From assembly GCA_015654925.1 (NCBI GenBank), contig JAATFX010000146.1:121707-185706 (forward strand): 64,000 nt of DNA, written 5' to 3'. Every line of letters starts with the position of its first letter. Positions within the stretch are counted from its first letter, which is position 1. The stretch comes from Enterobacterales bacterium. GTDB lineage: Bacteria; Pseudomonadota; Gammaproteobacteria; Enterobacterales; Enterobacteriaceae. The notes beneath the pieces were generated by a model. That model had not been told where the DNA came from and searched no databases. It saw only the letters and a list, made by a program, of their open reading frames with translations. The translations under genes and the position numbers were made by a program. This document shows positions 1 through 8,753 of the stretch, one piece after another.

Positions 1-1
1 G

Positions 2-46
2 GCCAGCGGCAAATGCGGCAAAGTGGTGATAAATTTCGCCGATTAA
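2..46 (+). CDS. C-terminal tail of an upstream gene, possibly a zinc-type alcohol dehydrogenase
   Basis: An open frame enters from the left edge and ends at TAA 44-46. Its last residues read A-S-G-K-C-G-K-V-V-I-N-F-A-D. A C-terminal G-K-V-V-I is common in medium-chain zinc dehydrogenases, so that family is my guess. It ends 13 bases before the next start codon on the same strand and probably shares its transcript. Only 14 codons are visible, so function cannot be confirmed. Confidence 0.4.
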   Translation, partial: ASGKCGKVVINFAD

Positions 47-59
47 CCCTGGAGGCGGT

Positions 60-953
60 ATGGCGCTCTTTTCCCTTCAAAATCAGCAACTGGCCCTGAC
101 GGTATCGTCACGGGGCGGGACGATATTGCAATTGCTGGCGCTAACGGCCGGCGGCGACGTGCCGCTGCTCCGTCCGGCCGAGTTAAGCGACGATACGGAC
201 GCGTTGCGCTCCGGCTGTTTCCCGCTGGTGCCGTTTGGCAACCGGGTCAATGGCAATCGGTTCAGCTTCCAGGGGCGGACGTATACCCTGGCGGCCAATA
301 CCGACTGGGATCAACACTACCTGCACGGGGACGGCTGGCTAAACCAGTGGTTATGCCTGGAGCAGGCGCCGGACGCGCTGCTGTTGGAATATGTGCACAC
401 GCAGGGGGGGTACCGCTACCGCGCCCGCCAGCGCTTCACCCTGACCGGCGCCACGTTGGCCGTTACCCTGAGCGTCACCAATCTGGGGGAAGACACCCTG
501 CCGTTTGGCCTGGGCTGGCATCCCTATTTTCCGCTGACGGAGCACACCCGCTTGCAGGCCGGCGCCGCGGGCTACTGGGGGGAAGGGGAACAATGGCTGG
601 CCGGGGAACACCGGGACGGGCTGCCGGCGGATAGCGATTTCAACGCGCCGCGCGTCTTGCCGCGCCGCTGGGTGAATAACGGGTTTTCCGGCTGGGACGG
701 CCAGGCCCGCATCGAGTGGCCGGAGCGGCGGCACGGGCTTACGCTCGGCACCGAGCCGGCGTGTCCGGTTTATTTTGTTTTTGTCTCCGACCCGGCCTTT
801 GATCCGGGTTATGACTTTGAGTTTTTCTGTTTTGAACCCATGAGCCATGCGGCCAACGGCCATAATCTGCCCGATCTGGGCGGCCTGACGGCGCTGGCCC
901 CGCAGGAGACGCTGACGCAAACGCTGTCTTTGGTTTCGCAGGCCGGCGTGTGA
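60..953 (+). CDS. Aldose 1-epimerase family protein (galactose-mutarotase-like)
   Basis: This 297-residue protein resembles the aldose 1-epimerase/YeaD-like beta-sandwich family, which interconverts sugar anomers in the cytoplasm. Family-like segments are an N-terminal strand pattern with S-R-G-G, the G-N-R-V motif near residue 60, the H-G-D-G segment near 90 with a candidate catalytic His, the L-G-W-H-P-Y-F motif near 150, and the C-terminal E-P-M-S-H-A. The start follows GGAGG. It is tightly coupled to the truncated upstream frame and ends before a strong hairpin, so it looks like the last gene of a sugar operon that began outside the window. The sugar is unknown. Confidence 0.85.
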   Translation: MALFSLQNQQLALTVSSRGGTILQLLALTAGGDVPLLRPAELSDDTDALRSGCFPLVPFGNRVNGNRFSFQGRTYTLAANTDWDQHYLHGDGWLNQWLCLEQAPDALLLEYVHTQGGYRYRARQRFTLTGATLAVTLSVTNLGEDTLPFGLGWHPYFPLTEHTRLQAGAAGYWGEGEQWLAGEHRDGLPADSDFNAPRVLPRRWVNNGFSGWDGQARIEWPERRHGLTLGTEPACPVYFVFVSDPAFDPGYDFEFFCFEPMSHAANGHNLPDLGGLTALAPQETLTQTLSLVSQAGV

Positions 954-988
954 CGCGGCGCCGGCGATTAACCGGCTATTGACCAATA

Positions 989-1014
989 AGACAGGCCGCG
1001 TAAGCGGCCTGTCT
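989..1014. terminator. Hairpin between convergent genes
   Basis: A perfect 11-bp stem (AGACAGGCCGC paired with GCGGCCTGTCT) closes a GTAA tetraloop. It lies between the epimerase-like gene and the convergent fucO. There is no long T run on either side, so it may be a weak bidirectional terminator or an mRNA 3' stabiliser. Confidence 0.65.
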
Positions 1015-1048
1015 GGGGTGATAACGGCGCCACGCGTGCTTTACGCGA

Positions 1049-2200
1049 TTAAAAAACGCTCCGGTACAGTTTTTGGATATCGTCGACATTGGTTTCCCGC
1101 GGGTTGCCGCCGGTACAGACATCCGCGAACGCCGCTTCGGCCAACGCAGGGATATCGGCTTCCAGCAAGCCTACGTCGCGTAGCCGGGCGGGAATATTGA
1201 CGTCCTTGCACAACTGCTTGACGGCATCGATAGCCGCCTTGCGCGCCTGCTCGATGGGCAGGGATAAGGCTGCATCGACGCCCATCGCCACGGCGATCTG
1301 ACGGAACTTTTCGCCGGTCTGCGCGGCGTTATATTCCATGATATAAGGCAGCAAAATGGCGTTGGCCACCCCGTGCGGGGTGTTGTAAAACGCCCCCAGC
1401 GGGTGCGCCATGCCGTGCACCAGCCCCAGCCCGACGTTGGAAAAACCCATGCCGGCCACATACTGGCCCAGCGCCATATCTTCCACCCCCCGGGCCTCGC
1501 CTTGCACCGAGGAGCGCAGGGAGCGGGCGATAATTTCAATCGCCTTGATATGGAACATATCGGTTAGTTCCCAGGCGCCCAGGGTGGTATAACCTTCGAT
1601 GGCGTGGGTCAGCGCATCGATGCCGGTGGCGGCTTTCAGGGACGCCGGCATGCTGGCCATCATATCCGGGTCGATAATCGCCACCAGCGGAATGTCGTGG
1701 GGGTCGACGCAAACGAATTTGCGGCGGTTTTCCTCATCGGTAATCACATAGTTAATGGTGACCTCGGCGGCGGTTCCCGCCGTAGTGGGGATGGCGATAA
1801 TCGGTACGCTGGCCCGGCTGGTGGGGGCGACGCCCTCCAGGCTGCGCACGTCGGCAAAGTCGGGATTGCGGGTAATGATGCCGATGGCTTTGCTGGTATC
1901 CTGGGGCGAACCGCCGCCGATGGCGATCAGGTAATCCGCGCCGGCGGCGTTAAATGCCGCCACGCCGCGCGTCACCACGGCGATGGTGGGATTGGGCATC
2001 ACTTCGTCAAAAATGGCATAGGCCAGGCCGGCGGCGTCAAGCAGCGCGGTGACGCGGGTCGCGACCCCAAAGCGGATCAGGTCTTTATCGGTGACGATAA
2101 GCGCTTTTTGGTAACCCCGGCTGCGGGCCTCATCAACGATATGGGCAATGGCGCCCTTACCGAAATAAGACGTTTCATTGAGGATGATTCGATTTGTCAT
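1049..2200 (-). CDS. fucO: Lactaldehyde reductase / L-1,2-propanediol oxidoreductase
   Basis: This 383-residue iron-dependent (group III) alcohol dehydrogenase interconverts lactaldehyde and L-1,2-propanediol with NAD(H), a reaction used in anaerobic fucose and rhamnose breakdown. It aligns with remembered E. coli FucO almost end to end. The GGGSPQD cofactor motif is at residues 95-101, and the metal ligands D195, H199, H262 and H276 each sit one residue before the E. coli positions. The G-L-V-H-G-M-A-H-P-L-G-A segment is intact. No fucose or rhamnose genes are nearby, so it probably works with the cassettes on either side or as a general aldehyde reductase. Confidence 0.95.
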   Translation of the reverse strand: MTNRIILNETSYFGKGAIAHIVDEARSRGYQKALIVTDKDLIRFGVATRVTALLDAAGLAYAIFDEVMPNPTIAVVTRGVAAFNAAGADYLIAIGGGSPQDTSKAIGIITRNPDFADVRSLEGVAPTSRASVPIIAIPTTAGTAAEVTINYVITDEENRRKFVCVDPHDIPLVAIIDPDMMASMPASLKAATGIDALTHAIEGYTTLGAWELTDMFHIKAIEIIARSLRSSVQGEARGVEDMALGQYVAGMGFSNVGLGLVHGMAHPLGAFYNTPHGVANAILLPYIMEYNAAQTGEKFRQIAVAMGVDAALSLPIEQARKAAIDAVKQLCKDVNIPARLRDVGLLEADIPALAEAAFADVCTGGNPRETNVDDIQKLYRSVF

Positions 2201-2394
2201 AATAAGCCTTTATTAATTTTATATAACGAATGCGGTTAAGCCCATCAGGATAGAGAATCATTATAAATTCCGGCGCCGGGGTATTCCTTCCCATGATTGC
2301 CACAATAAAGGCAGGGTGGCAGTACGATAAAGAAAGGCGAGATAACGGTCACAAAATAAAGGTAAACATTCCTATCGCCGCAGGAAGCTGCGTG

Positions 2395-2426
2395 ATATAC
2401 CCTGCACGACGCCGCGCAGGGTATAT
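2395..2426. repeat. Inverted repeat in the fucO / MmgE-PrpD gap
   Basis: A perfect 11-bp inverted repeat (ATATACCCTGC and GCAGGGTATAT) with a 10-base GC-rich loop lies 64 bases beyond the end of the MmgE/PrpD gene. It may end that operon, though no T run follows on the minus strand. Nothing else recognisable lies in 2201-2489 apart from the presumed fucO promoter. Confidence 0.5.
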
Positions 2427-2489
2427 AGCCGATACCGGAAAAATTGCCATGCGGATATTGGCCGACATGCGAAAGTCGCTTCACGCCGG

Positions 2490-3872
2490 TCAGGGCGCCT
2501 GCGTGCCGCGCAGGTTGTGCATAAACGGGTTGATATCGGTGAGCTGCTCTAGGGACCAGCACTGTTCCACCAGCGCCGCCGCGCGGGTGGCGTCCATGAT
2601 GCCGCCGGCCGCATTGATCAGTTTGTCCGACAGATCCCGATCGCTTAGCGGCGCGGCCGGCGTGCCCCGGTTGCGCAGCACTTCATACGATGACAATTGG
2701 CCGTTGGACCAGGTGAGGGTGAGTCGGCAGCCGCGTTTGTCGATGGACGGGTCCGGAACGATCTGGACCAGATCGCGCAAATGGGCGATAGTGGGATCGC
2801 GTAACGTGCGGTCGTCGAAATCGCTTAATCCCAGACCGCGGCGGGAGAGGGCCACCGCCACGCAATGCGCCGTGCTGAACCTGGCCTGCGAAGCGGTAAG
2901 CGGATGCACCACCGCCGTCACCGCGGCGGAAAAAGGATGCATCTGCAACACAATCTCGGTCGCTTCCCGCCGGGCCGCAAAATCGTCCGCCGCGGAGCTC
3001 GCCGCTTCGATGGCCGGATGCGTGAGCGAGGCCGTGGGGTAGAGCTTGTTGCCGTTGCTGAGCAGGTGCCATAGGGTATGCAATCCCTCGGTCAGTAATT
3101 CATCGGCCGGTTTTTGACTGACGGCGCGCAGCAATCCGCGCTGGCCCTCAATCGCCGTATCCGTGGCGGTAAAGCCGGTTTCGGCCAACAGCGCCGACAG
3201 CACCCCGTCCATGGCCGCTTTCCCCGGCGGCAGCGCTTTACTGTCGCTGCCGTAGACTTCGCGCACGCCGGCCGCCTGCGTGACGCTGCACCCCAGCGCG
3301 TGGGTCGCCGCCTCCGGCGACAGCTTCAGTGCATTGGCGGCGGCCGCGGCGGCGGCCACATGCCCCATGGTGCCGGTAACCTGCCAGGCGCTTTGATAGT
3401 GGGTGGTGCCCGCCGCCCGGGCTACCCGCGCGCCGGTTTCAAAACCGGCGACGTAGGCGGCGATCGCCTCCTGTCCGCTCAATCCGCGCAGTTGCCCGAT
3501 GGCCAATACCGCCGGCCACAGGCATGAGCTTAAATGGATCGTCGTTTCGATGGGATTAAACACATCGTCGAAGTCCAGCAAATGCGACGCGTAGGCATTG
3601 CCGAGCGCGGCGAAAGCGGCATTGGCGGTCATGGGGGTGCCGACGATGGTAGCCGGCCCCGACTGGCCCAGGGCGGCAATGACCTGGCGCACTTTGCGTG
3701 CGCCGGGCTGAGCTGACCCCGCAATCGCCACCGCGCTCCAATCAACCAGGGCGCGCTTGCAGTAATGCACCACATCCGGCGGCAGCGCCGCATAGGTGAG
3801 CGAGGCCGCAAAGGTGCCGAGCTGCCGCGTTTTGGTGGCCGGCTGGGGTATTTCGGTCATATCAGCGGACAT
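2490..3872 (-). CDS. MmgE/PrpD family protein
   Basis: A 460-residue member of the MmgE/PrpD superfamily. The family includes 2-methylcitrate dehydratase, cis-aconitate decarboxylase and iminodisuccinate epimerase, all cytoplasmic enzymes acting on polycarboxylates. Supporting segments are H-L-L-D-F-D-D near residue 97, the G-T-M-G-H-V-A-A stretch near 165, the K-A-L-P-P-G-K-A-A segment near 212 and a K-L-Y-P motif near 275. It starts one base after the transporter solute-binding gene ends, so it is the last gene of the TctB-A-C operon and probably acts on the imported carboxylate. The family is clear; the substrate is not. Confidence 0.88.
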   Translation of the reverse strand: MSADMTEIPQPATKTRQLGTFAASLTYAALPPDVVHYCKRALVDWSAVAIAGSAQPGARKVRQVIAALGQSGPATIVGTPMTANAAFAALGNAYASHLLDFDDVFNPIETTIHLSSCLWPAVLAIGQLRGLSGQEAIAAYVAGFETGARVARAAGTTHYQSAWQVTGTMGHVAAAAAAANALKLSPEAATHALGCSVTQAAGVREVYGSDSKALPPGKAAMDGVLSALLAETGFTATDTAIEGQRGLLRAVSQKPADELLTEGLHTLWHLLSNGNKLYPTASLTHPAIEAASSAADDFAARREATEIVLQMHPFSAAVTAVVHPLTASQARFSTAHCVAVALSRRGLGLSDFDDRTLRDPTIAHLRDLVQIVPDPSIDKRGCRLTLTWSNGQLSSYEVLRNRGTPAAPLSDRDLSDKLINAAGGIMDATRAAALVEQCWSLEQLTDINPFMHNLRGTQAP

Positions 3873-3873
3873 A

Positions 3874-4869
3874 TCAATGTTTCCCTTTAAGCAACGTGAT
3901 TAATTGTTGAATATCTTGACTGTACTGGCTCATTCGTTGTTCCAGCTCGCTGCCGGTAACAAACTCCGTCCGATCGCCTTCCTCCTGCATATATTTTTCC
4001 CAGTCCGGGGTCTTGACCAGTTTGGCGAAAATATCCCGGTAATAAGCTACGGTTTCCGGTTTGGTGCCGGGAGGCGCGGCGATACCGCGAAATTGCAATT
4101 GATCGGGAATGCCCTGCATGGGGATACCTTGTTCGGCCAGGGTAGGGATGTCGGGATATTGTTTGCTGCGCGCATCGCCCAGCACGCCGATCAGGCGCAT
4201 TTGCCCGGCCGCCACCTGTTCGGAAAAATCGGTTTGCGCGCCGATCATTATCTGGGCGTCGCCGCGCAGCAGGGAGGTAATACGCGGGCCCCCGTCCGAG
4301 AAGGACAGGTATTTCCAGCTGGTGCCCGTATTCTCCTGGATTTTCAACGCGGCAAGATTATCGACGGATTGATAGGCGCCCCCTACCTGCACCAGTTGCC
4401 CCGGATTGCTTTTCGCCGCCGCGATGAAATCCGCAAAGCTGTGATAAGGGGAATTAGCCGGCACCGCCACGATTTGCTGTTCGTCCGCCAGCATGGCGAC
4501 GATGGTTAAATCCTTGACCGTGATGGTGGCGTTAGGCTCCGTAAAGCTGCTTGATACCCATTTTGAGGTAAACGCCGAAATGAAATTGGGTTGTCCTTTT
4601 TTCTCGCCCATGAAATTCATCGCCCCCAAACCGCCGCCCTGGGGGCGGGACAATACCGGCCAGTTGTCGGTCAGGATATGGTTCTTGCGGGCGATTTTTA
4701 CAATCTGGCGGGCGAACAGATCGCTGCCGCCGCCCGGTCCGGTGTCGACCACGAATTGCACATTGCTGGGTTTGCCCGCCTCTTGCTGGTCGTTACACGC
4801 CATCAGCATCGCCGTGAATACGCCTACGACGGCAAGCCATGTCAACCGGTGTAATACCTTGGTTCTCAT
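3874..4869 (-). CDS. Tripartite tricarboxylate transporter substrate-binding lipoprotein (TctC/Bug family)
   Basis: A 331-residue periplasmic solute receptor of the TctC/Bug family, which captures carboxylates for the TctA-TctB membrane pair. The N-terminus is a lipoprotein signal (hydrophobic stretch to about residue 24, lipobox L-M-A-C), so the mature protein is anchored at Cys25. The family pattern V-D-T-G-P-G-G-G-S-D binds substrate carboxylate in solved homologues. It lies between the TctA gene and the MmgE/PrpD gene on one strand. The order here is B-A-C-enzyme rather than the usual C-B-A. Confidence 0.92.
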   Translation of the reverse strand: MRTKVLHRLTWLAVVGVFTAMLMACNDQQEAGKPSNVQFVVDTGPGGGSDLFARQIVKIARKNHILTDNWPVLSRPQGGGLGAMNFMGEKKGQPNFISAFTSKWVSSSFTEPNATITVKDLTIVAMLADEQQIVAVPANSPYHSFADFIAAAKSNPGQLVQVGGAYQSVDNLAALKIQENTGTSWKYLSFSDGGPRITSLLRGDAQIMIGAQTDFSEQVAAGQMRLIGVLGDARSKQYPDIPTLAEQGIPMQGIPDQLQFRGIAAPPGTKPETVAYYRDIFAKLVKTPDWEKYMQEEGDRTEFVTGSELEQRMSQYSQDIQQLITLLKGKH

Positions 4870-4925
4870 ATTGCCTCCTGATTATTCTGGTGCCCTGCGC
4901 ATGTCCGCCGCGGCGGACATGCGCC

Positions 4926-6437
4926 TCAGAGCGTGGACATGACCTTGCGCCGCTGCTTCATCCGGCTATAGACCGAAAACGCCACTACCAGGACGATGGC
5001 GCAAAGAATCCCGGCGGATATCGGCCGTTCGATGAAAATCGACAGTTTATTATTGGAAAGCATGAGCGATTGCCGGAAGGCCAGTTCGGCTTCCGGCCCC
5101 AGGACAAACGCCATCAGCATGGGTGCGGCCGGCACCGATAAGCGCCGGAACAAATAACCGAAGGCGCTAAAACCCATCAGCAGCCACACATCAAAAATCG
5201 AACCCCGCACGCTATAAGCGCCCACGACCGCCAGCAGCAAAATAATCGGATACAGCAGCCAGTAGGGAATGCGCAAAATCTGCACCCACAGGGGGATCAT
5301 CGGCAAGTTCAGGATCAGCAAGGCGACGGTGCCCAGATATAGGCTGGCGATCACCGGCCAGACAATTTCCGGATGGTTGGTGAATAACAGCGGTCCAGGC
5401 TGGATGCCGTACAGCAGCAGGGCGGCCAGCATGACGGTAGTGCTGGCGCTGCCTGGTAAGCCCAGGCTGAGCAGCGGGATCATGGTGCCGCCGCATTCGG
5501 AATTATTCGCCGCTTCGGGCCCCGCCACCCCTTCGATGGCGCCGGTGCCGAATTTCTCCGGATGCTTCGACGTATTCTTGACCATGGCGTAGGACACGAA
5601 AGAAGCGATGGTCGACCCGCCGCCCGGCAGCGCGCCGATAAAGAAACCGACCAGCGTGCCGATGGCGATGGCCAGGCGCGACTCCTTGATATCCGCCCAG
5701 GTGGGCAAATATTCCCGGAAATGCTTTGGCGCCGCCAGGGGCTTGGCCTTTTCCATTTTCTTGCCGGTATTGATCAGCACTTCGCCCACAGCGAACAGGC
5801 CCAGCGTAACCACTAAAAACTCGATGCCGTCATACAAATTCACGCTACCGAAGGTGAACCGCTGGGCGCCGGAAAAAATATCCGCCCCCACGGTGGACGC
5901 AAGCAGCCCGCAAAACATGGAAATCAGCCCTTTTACCGGCGACTTGCCGGCCATGGAGATCACCAGCAACAGGCCGAAAATCATCAGCATCGCGAATTCC
6001 GGCGGGCCGAACTGCACCGCCATCCGCGCGGCCAGGGGGGCGGCGAACGTCAGGCCTATCACGCCGATGGTGCTGGCGATAAACCCGGAAATCGCCGACA
6101 TCCCCATGGCCACCCCGGCGCGGCCTTGCTTGGCCAGTTCGTGACCGTCGTAGCACAGCACCACTGAAGACGTTTCGGTGGGGATATTAAGCAAAATAGC
6201 GGTGGTGGCGCCGGCGAATTTGGCGCCGTGGTAGATACCGGCCATCATGATCAGGCCGGTGGTCGGCGGCAAGCGTAATGTAAGCGGAAGCAGAATGGCC
6301 AGCGTTGCCGCGGGATTACCCAGGCCCGGCAGAATGCCGATCAACGTACCGAGGAGCGCGCCCACCACGATCCACAGTAAGTTGGTAAAGGATAATGCCG
6401 TCACAAAGCCGTCTAACATATTATAAAGTAGGGACAT
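4926..6437 (-). CDS. Tripartite tricarboxylate transporter permease, TctA family
   Basis: A 503-residue, highly hydrophobic inner-membrane protein, the usual length for TctA. It carries the family's duplicated glycine-rich motifs: G-I-L-P-G-L-G-N-P-A near residue 34 and G-A-L-P-G-G-G-S-T-I near 268, with the G-T-M-I-P-L-L-S-L-G-L-P-G segment near 316. It forms the transport channel with the small TctB subunit and is driven by an ion gradient. It follows TctB by 24 bases, consistent with one transcript. Confidence 0.95.
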   Translation of the reverse strand: MSLLYNMLDGFVTALSFTNLLWIVVGALLGTLIGILPGLGNPAATLAILLPLTLRLPPTTGLIMMAGIYHGAKFAGATTAILLNIPTETSSVVLCYDGHELAKQGRAGVAMGMSAISGFIASTIGVIGLTFAAPLAARMAVQFGPPEFAMLMIFGLLLVISMAGKSPVKGLISMFCGLLASTVGADIFSGAQRFTFGSVNLYDGIEFLVVTLGLFAVGEVLINTGKKMEKAKPLAAPKHFREYLPTWADIKESRLAIAIGTLVGFFIGALPGGGSTIASFVSYAMVKNTSKHPEKFGTGAIEGVAGPEAANNSECGGTMIPLLSLGLPGSASTTVMLAALLLYGIQPGPLLFTNHPEIVWPVIASLYLGTVALLILNLPMIPLWVQILRIPYWLLYPIILLLAVVGAYSVRGSIFDVWLLMGFSAFGYLFRRLSVPAAPMLMAFVLGPEAELAFRQSLMLSNNKLSIFIERPISAGILCAIVLVVAFSVYSRMKQRRKVMSTL

Positions 6438-6461
6438 TAGCGTTCTCTCTTTTTTATATCG

Positions 6462-6986
6462 TCAGATTCCCAATATGCCCAGGCCCAACATTCCGGTCGG
6501 CAGTTCAATACTGAGTACCTCGACGAAGATGAGATAAATCGCGATGGGGACGGCTATCAACGCGACGTAGGAGGCCCAATTGCGTCGTTTTTCCACGAAG
6601 ATCAGCAGATAGGCCATGAGCAGCATGCCGGTAAGCACAAAACCGATGAGGGCAAATAGCGGAACCGCAACCACATAGCCGATAAATACCGCCACGGTGC
6701 GTCGCGGGAAAAAATGCTCCGCGGCCTCTTTCGTATCCGGTTTGCCATGGGTTTTCGTTTCGATGGGGGTGACAGCGCCAACCGCGCGTACCTCGGGTGC
6801 GCCGGGGCGCAGGCTTTGCCAGACGAGTAATATTCCCAATATCACCAGGACCGAGGCAATAATCCGCGGCAGGAAGCCGGGACCGGGAACATTATTTAGG
6901 TAAAAAGGCATTTGCAATGAAATAACCAGCACTGCGGCCGCCACGATAACCACTACGGTTCCAAAAGCAACATCCGCATGACGCAT
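6462..6986 (-). CDS. Tripartite tricarboxylate transporter small subunit, TctB family
   Basis: A 174-residue protein with four predicted membrane segments (about residues 10-28, 40-58, 93-125 and 140-165), the size and topology of TctB. The G-P-G-F-L-P-R motif after the first membrane segment is characteristic. It is the first gene of the transporter operon. A 23-base element nearly identical to one before the IclR gene lies 26 bases upstream of its start codon. Confidence 0.88.
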   Translation of the reverse strand: MRHADVAFGTVVVIVAAAVLVISLQMPFYLNNVPGPGFLPRIIASVLVILGILLVWQSLRPGAPEVRAVGAVTPIETKTHGKPDTKEAAEHFFPRRTVAVFIGYVVAVPLFALIGFVLTGMLLMAYLLIFVEKRRNWASYVALIAVPIAIYLIFVEVLSIELPTGMLGLGILGI

Positions 6987-7012
6987 TCCCTACCTCCGCA
7001 TAACAGACATGA

Positions 7013-7035
7013 TTTCTTTATTACAGACAATATGG
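7013..7035 (-). promoter_or_regulatory. Candidate IclR-family operator before the TctB operon
   Basis: The core TTACAGACAATATGG preceded by TTTCTTTA matches the element at 8029-8052 in 19 of its first 21 positions. It has the same orientation and almost the same distance to a start codon (26 versus 21 bases). A shared operator for the adjacent IclR regulator is the simplest reading; a shared core promoter is the alternative. Confidence 0.55.
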
Positions 7036-7224
7036 CGAGATATAAGAGATATGGTTGTGAGTGTCAAGAACAGTTGCAACTGGGATGACGACAATGTGAT
7101 GGAGGTGTCTTTTCCGGCTGGCCCAGCATCGAAAATCAGATTTTCCGTCCGCCAGGGCGTGCAAAATGAAAACGGCACGGCCGGTATCAACCCGGTCATG
7201 CCGTGTAAAGCGGGAAAATTGGCG

Positions 7225-8007
7225 TTAGTAAGTTATGTTGCGGAACTGCTGGCGCATGTCTTTTAACACCTGGACGATATGGGTCTGTATGCCGGGGAGC
7301 ATGCGGTTCTCCGGCATGGCGACGGCGATCGAGGCCACCGGGCGATCGAGGGCGTTCACCAAGGCGACGGCCACCGAACCGACGCTTTCGTCGTTTTCGC
7401 CATGATTGACCGCGTAACCCTGGATACGGACTTCGGCCAGAACCTGTTCCAGCACGTCCAGGGAGCTAATCGAATTGGCGGTTATCTTGACCAGTTCCTT
7501 ACCGGCATACAGCATGCGCACCTGCGCCGGGGTAAGCTCGCCCAGCAGCGCCTTGCCCGCGGACGTGCAGTGCGCGGGCAATACCTGGCCGGTGCGGGCG
7601 ATGACGCGCAGGGCATGGCCGCTTTCAATCGCATCGATGTAACGTACCTGATCCCGTTCGAGGGAGACCAGATGCACCGTTTCGCCGAACTCGTTCGCCA
7701 GTTTTTCCAGAAACGGCCGCGCCTGCATGCGCACATCCATTTTTTGCACCGCCGCCAGGCCGATATCCACCAGCATCGGGCCCGGCCGGTATACCCGGTT
7801 TTCATCCTGGCAGACAAACCCGCGGTGGATAAGCATCGCCAGCAACCGGTGGGCGGTGGAATGGGCCACCCCTAGATAATTACAGGCATCGGTAAGCCGC
7901 AGACTTTGTTGCTCCCGGAACAGCAGCAGCAGGCGAAGCGCATTATCTACTGAAGCAATTGGGTAGCTGGGCAACCTGCCTTCGCCGGGATTGTGAACCT
8001 CGCGCAA
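7225..8007 (-). CDS. IclR family transcriptional regulator
   Basis: A 260-residue regulator with an N-terminal winged helix (about residues 18-75, L-R-L-T-D-A-C-N-Y-L-G-V-A-H-S-T-A-H-R-L) and a C-terminal IclR effector domain (about 90-255). The domain includes the usual H-C-T-S-A-G-K-A-L-L segment near residue 150. IclR proteins bind small carboxylates or aromatics as dimers. It lies upstream of the transporter operon on the same strand and divergent from the VOC gene. Matching elements before iclR and tctB, and a related palindrome before the VOC gene, suggest it controls all three units. Confidence 0.92.
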   Translation of the reverse strand: MREVHNPGEGRLPSYPIASVDNALRLLLLFREQQSLRLTDACNYLGVAHSTAHRLLAMLIHRGFVCQDENRVYRPGPMLVDIGLAAVQKMDVRMQARPFLEKLANEFGETVHLVSLERDQVRYIDAIESGHALRVIARTGQVLPAHCTSAGKALLGELTPAQVRMLYAGKELVKITANSISSLDVLEQVLAEVRIQGYAVNHGENDESVGSVAVALVNALDRPVASIAVAMPENRMLPGIQTHIVQVLKDMRQQFRNITY

Positions 8008-8028
8008 TGATGACCTCTATATGGTTAT

Positions 8029-8052
8029 TTTCTGTATGACAGACAATATTGG
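8029..8052 (-). promoter_or_regulatory. Candidate IclR autoregulatory site
   Basis: It contains the palindrome TCTGTATGACAGA (8031-8043) followed by CAATATTGG, and matches the element before tctB at 19 of its first 21 positions. It sits 21 bases upstream of the IclR start codon. Confidence 0.55.
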
Positions 8053-8253
8053 CAACTTTACCGGCTTTTGTCCATGGGAGCAATGCAATCCCGCCCAACC
8101 ACGATCCGGCGCCTTAGTCCGGCTTTCTCGCTGGAAGTTTAATGCTTAAGGTGATTTTGCGGGGCGCTTTGTTAAAAATGTGATCTGCGCCATGGGTACA
8201 ACATACAGCCCCTTGTCTGTCTTGACTTCACTTTACGTCCGTAGCACTATCCA

Positions 8254-8276
8254 TTTTGTCTTTATACAAGACAGAA
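8254..8276 (+). promoter_or_regulatory. Imperfect palindrome upstream of the VOC / chromate operon
   Basis: Arms TTTTGTCTT and AAGACAGAA flank TATAC, matching at 8 of 9 positions. The sequence resembles the two elements at the iclR and tctB promoters and lies 41 bases before the VOC start. The rest of the 310-base divergent gap 8008-8317 has further TGTCTTG-like half sites near 8216-8226 but no recognisable gene. Confidence 0.45.
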
Positions 8277-8317
8277 TTTCTTCATATAAGACATTGTCCA
8301 TGTAGAGGAGAACTGGG

Positions 8318-8713
8318 ATGCGAATTCGCCATATGGGTGTGGTTACGAAAGATCTTGAAAAAGCAGCAAATTTTTATGAAAAGGTGCTCGGTTTCAAACG
8401 CCTCGGGCCCGTGCGGACCCCAGGGCATTACCCGGGCAAAGCCATTGACATGAGCGACGGCGAGGTTAACTACTCGCTGTTATGCCCCGATGAGCGCGTG
8501 GCTATGGTTCCGTGGGCGCAGGGGACCCTGGGTCCCAATCATATCGGCGTCGAAACCGATAACATCACCGGCGTGATTGAAGCCCTGAAAGAGTTTGGAA
8601 TTGAAATCTATGGCGAGGACAAGCAGCAAGTGCCGCCGCGTTTCTTCAAGTTCCTGGACCCGGACGGCGCCGAGATCGACGTGGCTACCATCGAACGTAG
8701 CTGGAAGTTCTGA
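8318..8713 (+). CDS. VOC family protein (glyoxalase/dioxygenase-like)
   Basis: A 131-residue vicinal-oxygen-chelate protein. It begins R-I-R-H-M-G-V-V with a candidate metal His4, has a second candidate ligand in G-P-N-H-I-G-V-E near residue 72, and ends with the D-P-D-G-A-E-I-D pattern that carries the Glu ligand. This is the glyoxalase I/lyase architecture. The start follows GAGGAG. It is divergent from iclR and precedes the two chromate-transporter halves, so it may act on the substrate or a toxic product of the carboxylate pathway. The exact reaction is unknown. Confidence 0.85.
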   Translation: MRIRHMGVVTKDLEKAANFYEKVLGFKRLGPVRTPGHYPGKAIDMSDGEVNYSLLCPDERVAMVPWAQGTLGPNHIGVETDNITGVIEALKEFGIEIYGEDKQQVPPRFFKFLDPDGAEIDVATIERSWKF

Positions 8714-8753
8714 GTTTTGACCCGGTAATCGCGGTAGAAAAAAGAGAGGAGAA

